A DNA stretch of 64,000 nt from Hormiphora californensis. Taxonomy: Eukaryota; Ctenophora; Tentaculata; Cydippida; Pleurobrachiidae. Positions 59,380 through 64,000 of this stretch are shown here, one piece after another. The position numbers and the translations under genes are program-made. Every line of letters begins with the position of its first letter. Position 1 is the first letter of the stretch. Below the pieces are notes generated by a model. It worked only from the letters and a program-made list of their open reading frames with translations, was not told the origin of the DNA and did not search any database. Location: assembly GCA_020137815.1 (NCBI GenBank), contig CM035351.1:4887792-4951791 (forward strand), written 5' to 3'.

Positions 59380-62300
59380 TAACGCAAGGAGGTCTATTAT
59401 TTTCGAATTATGGTACTTTAAAAGATTGGTCCATATAACTAGCACACTGCTAATCGATCTCGTGAGCTTCCCGACACAAGAAGAGACGGCCTCCAAGAAG
59501 AAGAGCCTCCCTTTTATACCCCGCGAAAATGCCCCCAACAAGAGAGAGGGCCACGTGACATACTGCACCCATGTGACACTCTTCTCGTTATATTTTCTCG
59601 GTGAATCATTGTTTCTTGCAGAAGACAATTGAACGCAACGAGGGTGATCGAACCGCGTTACAGAATTATATAAATTTACCGATAGTCAGTACTATTAATA
59701 CTATAATAGTACATCAATATCATGTGAGTTGAATTTATAGAACTTGAAGAAGTAGATAAATTCGATAAAAGCCAACCGATATACGGATACTTGTTGAGCA
59801 AGGGCCAAGGGGTGAGATCAGGTGGCCGCTAGTATATTAGTTCTTGAGTAAAAACTGCAAGGGGTAATACTCAACAAAGTATTAGGCAATGACTCATGGC
59901 AAATTATAAGCTGATAGTGATACGGGGAAATCATGGAACTGGCTGTGAGTTCCCGTATCAGTTTGCAAGCAATTCATGTACTCGAACGTCGACTTCGGAA
60001 ACGGCAAAAGTTGGCAAATTCGGTAACGACCGGTGCCTAATGCTACAGTGGTTATAAGGAAGTGAAGTAAATAGTAAATACACTGTTAGTAACAGTGTTA
60101 CAACAGGTTTTATGAGATGTCTCACAATTTCCTTGTATCCCATTATCATGACGTGCTCTTCACGCCTTTCAGTCGCCTCGAGTTACGTAACGACGTAAAG
60201 ACACACACCTCCCACAATGACACACACAATCAAGGGCGGGATTTGGAGAATTGATCATAGCTCCCAGCTCTGACACACACAAGAATGATTGTGCTATGAC
60301 ACAGGACTGTCATTGACAGGATTGAATTTATAGGTTGACACACACACGCCGACACGGTGCCACGTGCCGCGCAATATCCGGGATCACGTGTCCGGGTGCT
60401 AGGGGCAACAATGCAATATCACGTGACCACCAGCCCCTGCTTTGTTATTTCAACCCCCGTCATTGCAATTCCTCTGCAGCGCACAATGTTTGAGGAAGAA
60501 GAGAGCGAGTCAGTTCTTTATGATTGGCCAATATATATTGGCAAGAATGATAATATAAAATATACAGCAATTTTATTGGGAAAATAACTCTCTCTCGAGA
60601 GGATGTGATGTGATAGACAAAAGTAGAATCATGGTTCCTGTTGTACTACTAAATTCTCTCCATCCTAGTGGCCTGAGAGCTGTAGGAGTGACGTTCAATG
60701 TCATCCTAAACTACTGCTACTTTATCTGGAGGTCCTTTAGCCCAGGTGTTACCTCCACCTCTATGTACCCTAGGTTATCCTGGCTGGATCGGTGGACAAT
60801 GCGTTGTGTTATTGAATACCTGCGTTAGGAGTGAGGTGTGATATTAACTAGTTTCAAATCAAAAGACAAGATATAACAAGGCTTCGAACTAATCATTATA
60901 GTACAAGTGTGTACTTCCTCTAACATATAAACCAAGTGTCTATACTCAAACTATGCAGGGACATCATAGTCCAATCGGATCAGGTTCTCCCAACCCACAG
61001 TAGGGTCCTCAGTGACTGATTCACAACCAAAGTCTGGTCAACGGGAACAACACTCAATCATAGTCCAAGGGTGGCCAAGTCAAGGCATCCAATCACGTGA
61101 CTCCAAGTCCTTCTCCAGGTAATCCGTATTTAATGACTCCGTTCCTGGCTCGTGTCTCCCTTGATAAGATATTGTCACCAGGTCGAAAGTAGAACTGAAA
61201 CTGCTGTAGCTCCTCTTCAGGAATAGAAGTATCATTGCATTTAGAGGCAGGAATGTCGATGAACTAGAAGCTCCGCCTTGATCCAAGTCGAATTATCTCC
61301 GACAGGTTCTCTACTCGAGATGAGTAACACCTTATTTACCTCTGTATGAACCAGGGTAATTTGCCCAATTACAAAATGGGACTTTACTTCAACCCCGTGC
61401 GGTTGTCAATCATCACATTAAACCAAGTGATAATTCAAGCCATGAGAGTATATCATGGTGCATAATGCAGTATATTCCAGATAACATGTGTATATCAAGA
61501 ATTAATCAAGGGACACATATCAGTGTTCCCGCATCCACCTCTCTCTCCAAGGTAGTTTCCAAAGAGGAATAGGTCCTGCCCGAGTATCCATATTCTCGGC
61601 CAAATCATTACAAAACCCGTTGGGTAATTCCACACATGTGAGATATATGACAGGGGGCACCTAGTAGTGACCCCTCATCCACCTCTCTCTCCAAGAAAGT
61701 TTCTAAAGAGAATTAGTGCCTGCTCGAGAGTCCTTTTTTCTCGGCCCAATCATTACCAATCCATCATGGTAATTCCACATAGAAGAGATACTATCCCATG
61801 TCATGTCACTGACAAGTGTCAATATCCTTCCAGTATCTCACTCACTGATGTCAAAGTTAAAGTGCGGCTGCAGTAGTGTTCTGCAAGGGCTACAAGATTC
61901 ATTCATATTAATAATTTTGTTAGTCTCCTCTTGTCGAGCCAAGAGAGTGATTCGACCGGATTCGAGACACTTAAATTGTTTGTCGGTGGCAAACTCAAAG
62001 TACTATTGCGTACTACGAACCTAGTGTACAAGCGGTAAGAATTACCGTCTTCATCCCCCGGCGATCGCCGAGATCCCAGCTGTTTCAGTCGATTCACCGT
62101 ATAGAATCTAACTATTAGTGCTATAATTACGGTCTTAAACCGTACACAAAACAATACCATACGGTCATGTATTGACCGCTATATTCCACTCTAATTTGAA
62201 TGTGGTTCCAGGTACACAATGGCTGGGCCCATTGGCTGTAAACTGCCCGTATTTGAGCACAATTACTCATCACATTGTATTGGTCCCATTGCATTGGTCT

Positions 62301-62706
62301 TCCTTGGCATGGGTTCCACCCACGGGGCCACTCACACTGTCGACGATATCGCAATTAAGAGTCACGATAGTTCGTTAGGGTTCTAAGCCCGACACTCCCA
62401 GAAAAAGTAGATTGCACACAGGGGTCCATCCCCCATTATCCATTATTATAGATCGCTCTTATTTGAGCATAATTAACCTGCCAGTGGGTCTGACAAATTC
62501 AAGCAAGAACTTGTGTAGAGTCATTTCTACACAGATTGAATTTTTCACCTCATCAGCTAAGCTTGCCATTCCATAATAATTAATAAGTCAGCAAGATATG
62601 TCTTGCTTCCATTAAACACATCACCCTTGATAATGCTGCTTTGCATAGACATTCACACGTATAAACCTATATCACCGGTATAACATTTACCTGGGATATA
62701 TGACCC
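59380..62706. other. No convincing gene
   Basis: Small open frames only, none with a recognisable domain. Features are ACACAC and CACGTG clusters at 60180-60430 and the imperfect direct duplication at 61537-61790. Confidence 0.5.
61537..61790. repeat. Imperfect tandem duplication, about 135 bp
   Basis: CATCCACCTCTCTCTCCAAG, AGTTTC-AAAGAG, TTCTCGGCC-AATCATTAC and GGTAATTCCACA occur in the same order in both halves (from about 61537 and 61676). Confidence 0.75.
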
Positions 62707-62834
62707 GTACATTGATTTACTAGTGGACTGTAACCACTACCAGTACATTGATTTACTAGTGGACTGTAACCACTACCAGTACATTGATTTACTAGTGGAC
62801 TGTAACCACTACCAGTACATTGATTTACTAGTGG
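62707..62834. repeat. 36-bp minisatellite, left part (3.5 units)
   Basis: Units start at 62707, 62743, 62779 and 62815 (GTACATTGATTTACTAGTGG plus ACTGTAACCACTACCA). The fourth unit is broken after TACTAGTGG by the foldback element. The array resumes at 63965. Confidence 0.95.
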
Positions 62835-63964
62835 GGGGGGGGTGACACGTAACACTTTGTAACACTTTGTAACATGTAACGTGCACAAAAAGTTTTCTGC
62901 ACATGTTACAAAGTGTTACATAGTGTTACAAAGTGTTACAAAGTGTTACATAGTGTTACAAAGTGTTACATAGTGTTACATAGTGTTACAAAGTGTTACA
63001 TAGTGTTACAAAGTGTTACATAGTGTTACAAAGTGTTACATAGTGTTACAAAGTGTTACATAGTGTTACAAAGTGTTACATAGTGTCACAAAGTGTTACA
63101 AATTGTTACAAAGTGTTACAAAGTGTTACAAATTGTTACAAAGTGTTACAAATTGTTACAAAGTGTTACAAATTGTTACAAAACACAAGGATTTGTAGCG
63201 AAGCAAATTTTCAACGGTTGGTGAATAAGTCATTTGAACGACTTTGATGTCTTTCTAGAACACATCTAAAAGTTTTAAATCATTTCTAGGGTTAAAACAT
63301 ACACTTTTTTACTAATTTGCGGATGTTTTGAGCCTCCGATGTCATCGACTGTGGAAATCAGGGCTGAAATAGTCCATTTGGTAAAGAAAAATATGAACTT
63401 TAGACAACGGTAAAGTTTTTAGAGTGATATTAGAAGTATTGTGCCTCTCAGAGGCCCCCAATGTGCTGAGTCACCTGTGAGTTGTGACCCAATCGACTTT
63501 TTTCATTGGTAATCGATTCTTTGTACTTAATAAGATGATATACAACGTTTCTGTAGGAAAAAGAAATAAAATTTTTCCAAAATCAATTTTTTGGTCAAAG
63601 ATTGAAAATTTGCTTCGCTACAAATCCTTGTGTTTTTGTAACAATTTGTAACACTTTGTAACACTTTGTGACACTATGTAACACTTTGTGACACTTTGTA
63701 ACACTTTATAACTCTTTGTAACACTATGTAACACTTTGTAACACTTTGTAACACTATGTAACACTTTGTAACACTATGTAACACTTTGTAACACTATGTA
63801 ACACTATGTAACACTTTGTAACACTATGTAACACTTTGTAACACTATGTAACACTTTGTAACACTATGTAACACTTTGTAACACTTTGTAACATGTAACG
63901 TGCACAAAAAGTTTTCTGCACATGTTACAAAGTGTTACAAAGTGTTACGTGTCACCCCCCCCCC
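62835..63964. mobile_element. Foldback-type element with tandem-repeat inverted arms
   Basis: About 1.13 kb. The ends are inverted: GGGGTGACACGTAACACTTTG at left and its complement at right. Each arm (about 62840-63230 and 63600-63964) consists mainly of 10-bp units (GTTACAAAGT / GTTACATAGT) in opposite orientation. Each arm also has an ACATGTAACGTGCACAAAAA block in direct orientation, and the arms end inward at ACAAGGATTTGTAGCGAAGC and its complement. The 370-bp centre has no ORF. TACTAGTGG flanks both sides (62826-62834 and 63965-63973): a 7-9 bp target duplication, depending on where the G-run is cut. Confidence 0.85.
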
Positions 63965-64000
63965 TACTAGTGGACTGTAACCACTACCAGTACATTGATT
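63965..64000. repeat. 36-bp minisatellite, right part
   Basis: Continues the interrupted unit (TACTAGTGGACTGTAACC), then starts the next one at the window edge. Confidence 0.9.

Noticed and set aside
60357-60828. Two small plus-strand frames (76 and 72 codons)
   Set aside because: No recognisable domain, signal peptide or splice context.
62707-63180. CRISPR-like array
   Set aside because: Direct tandem repeats without unique spacers in a eukaryotic genome; minisatellite and foldback-arm repeats explain them.

Overview
This is a eukaryotic, almost certainly metazoan, nuclear window. Support comes from spliced genes with GT-AG introns, a class A GPCR with ten phase-consistent exons, secreted ShKT-domain protein exons, TONSL, exportin-6, ALKBH4 and an intact non-LTR retrotransposon. 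The style is compact: short introns, tiny spacers between genes on one strand, many CT/GA microsatellites and miniature inverted-repeat elements. An invertebrate, possibly non-bilaterian, fits, but I cannot name the species.

Layout. 1-0.9 kb: RING-CH (MARCH-like) ubiquitin ligase. 0.9-6 kb: transposon debris, palindromes and minisatellites. 6.1-10.6 kb: a full-length-looking CR1/L2-type LINE on the minus strand. 11.6-22.35 kb: five housekeeping genes, all on the minus strand: RPS9, LTA4H, TONSL, NTMT1 and CHMP2A. 22.9-24.4 kb: intronless ENGase (+). 24.9-26.1 kb: a small secreted cysteine-rich protein (-), divergent from ALKBH4 by only 67 bp. 26.2-34.7 kb: ALKBH4, a TSTD1-like rhodanese and exportin-6 (+). 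Two tandem PH-domain genes on the opposite strand lie inside exportin-6 intron 2. 34.7-48.4 kb: gene-poor stretch with microsatellites, a 100-N gap and homopolymer-ridden, probably low-quality sequence. 48.4-51.9 kb: class A GPCR (+). 52.5-58.4 kb: ShKT-domain secreted protein gene (-), with three candidate signal-peptide first exons and two large minisatellites in its introns. 58.4-64 kb: no convincing gene. The window ends in a foldback-type element inserted in a 36-bp minisatellite.

The genes do not form one pathway. The most interesting observations are: (i) an in-phase A AAA AAC heptamer directly before the LINE ORF1 stop, with an ORF2 that lacks an ATG; (ii) a foldback element whose insertion into a 36-bp tandem array can be read to the base; (iii) a roughly 60-70 bp hAT-like miniature element with two different 8-bp target duplications; (iv) splice-acceptor-like CTAG a few bases before the ATG of several closely spaced genes, suggesting trans-splicing or 5' UTR introns; (v) the PH gene pair nested in exportin-6; (vi) duplicated phase-1 signal-peptide exons of the ShKT locus.

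All splice sites were placed by eye from GT/AG, reading phase and remembered family sequence. No alignment or search was run.
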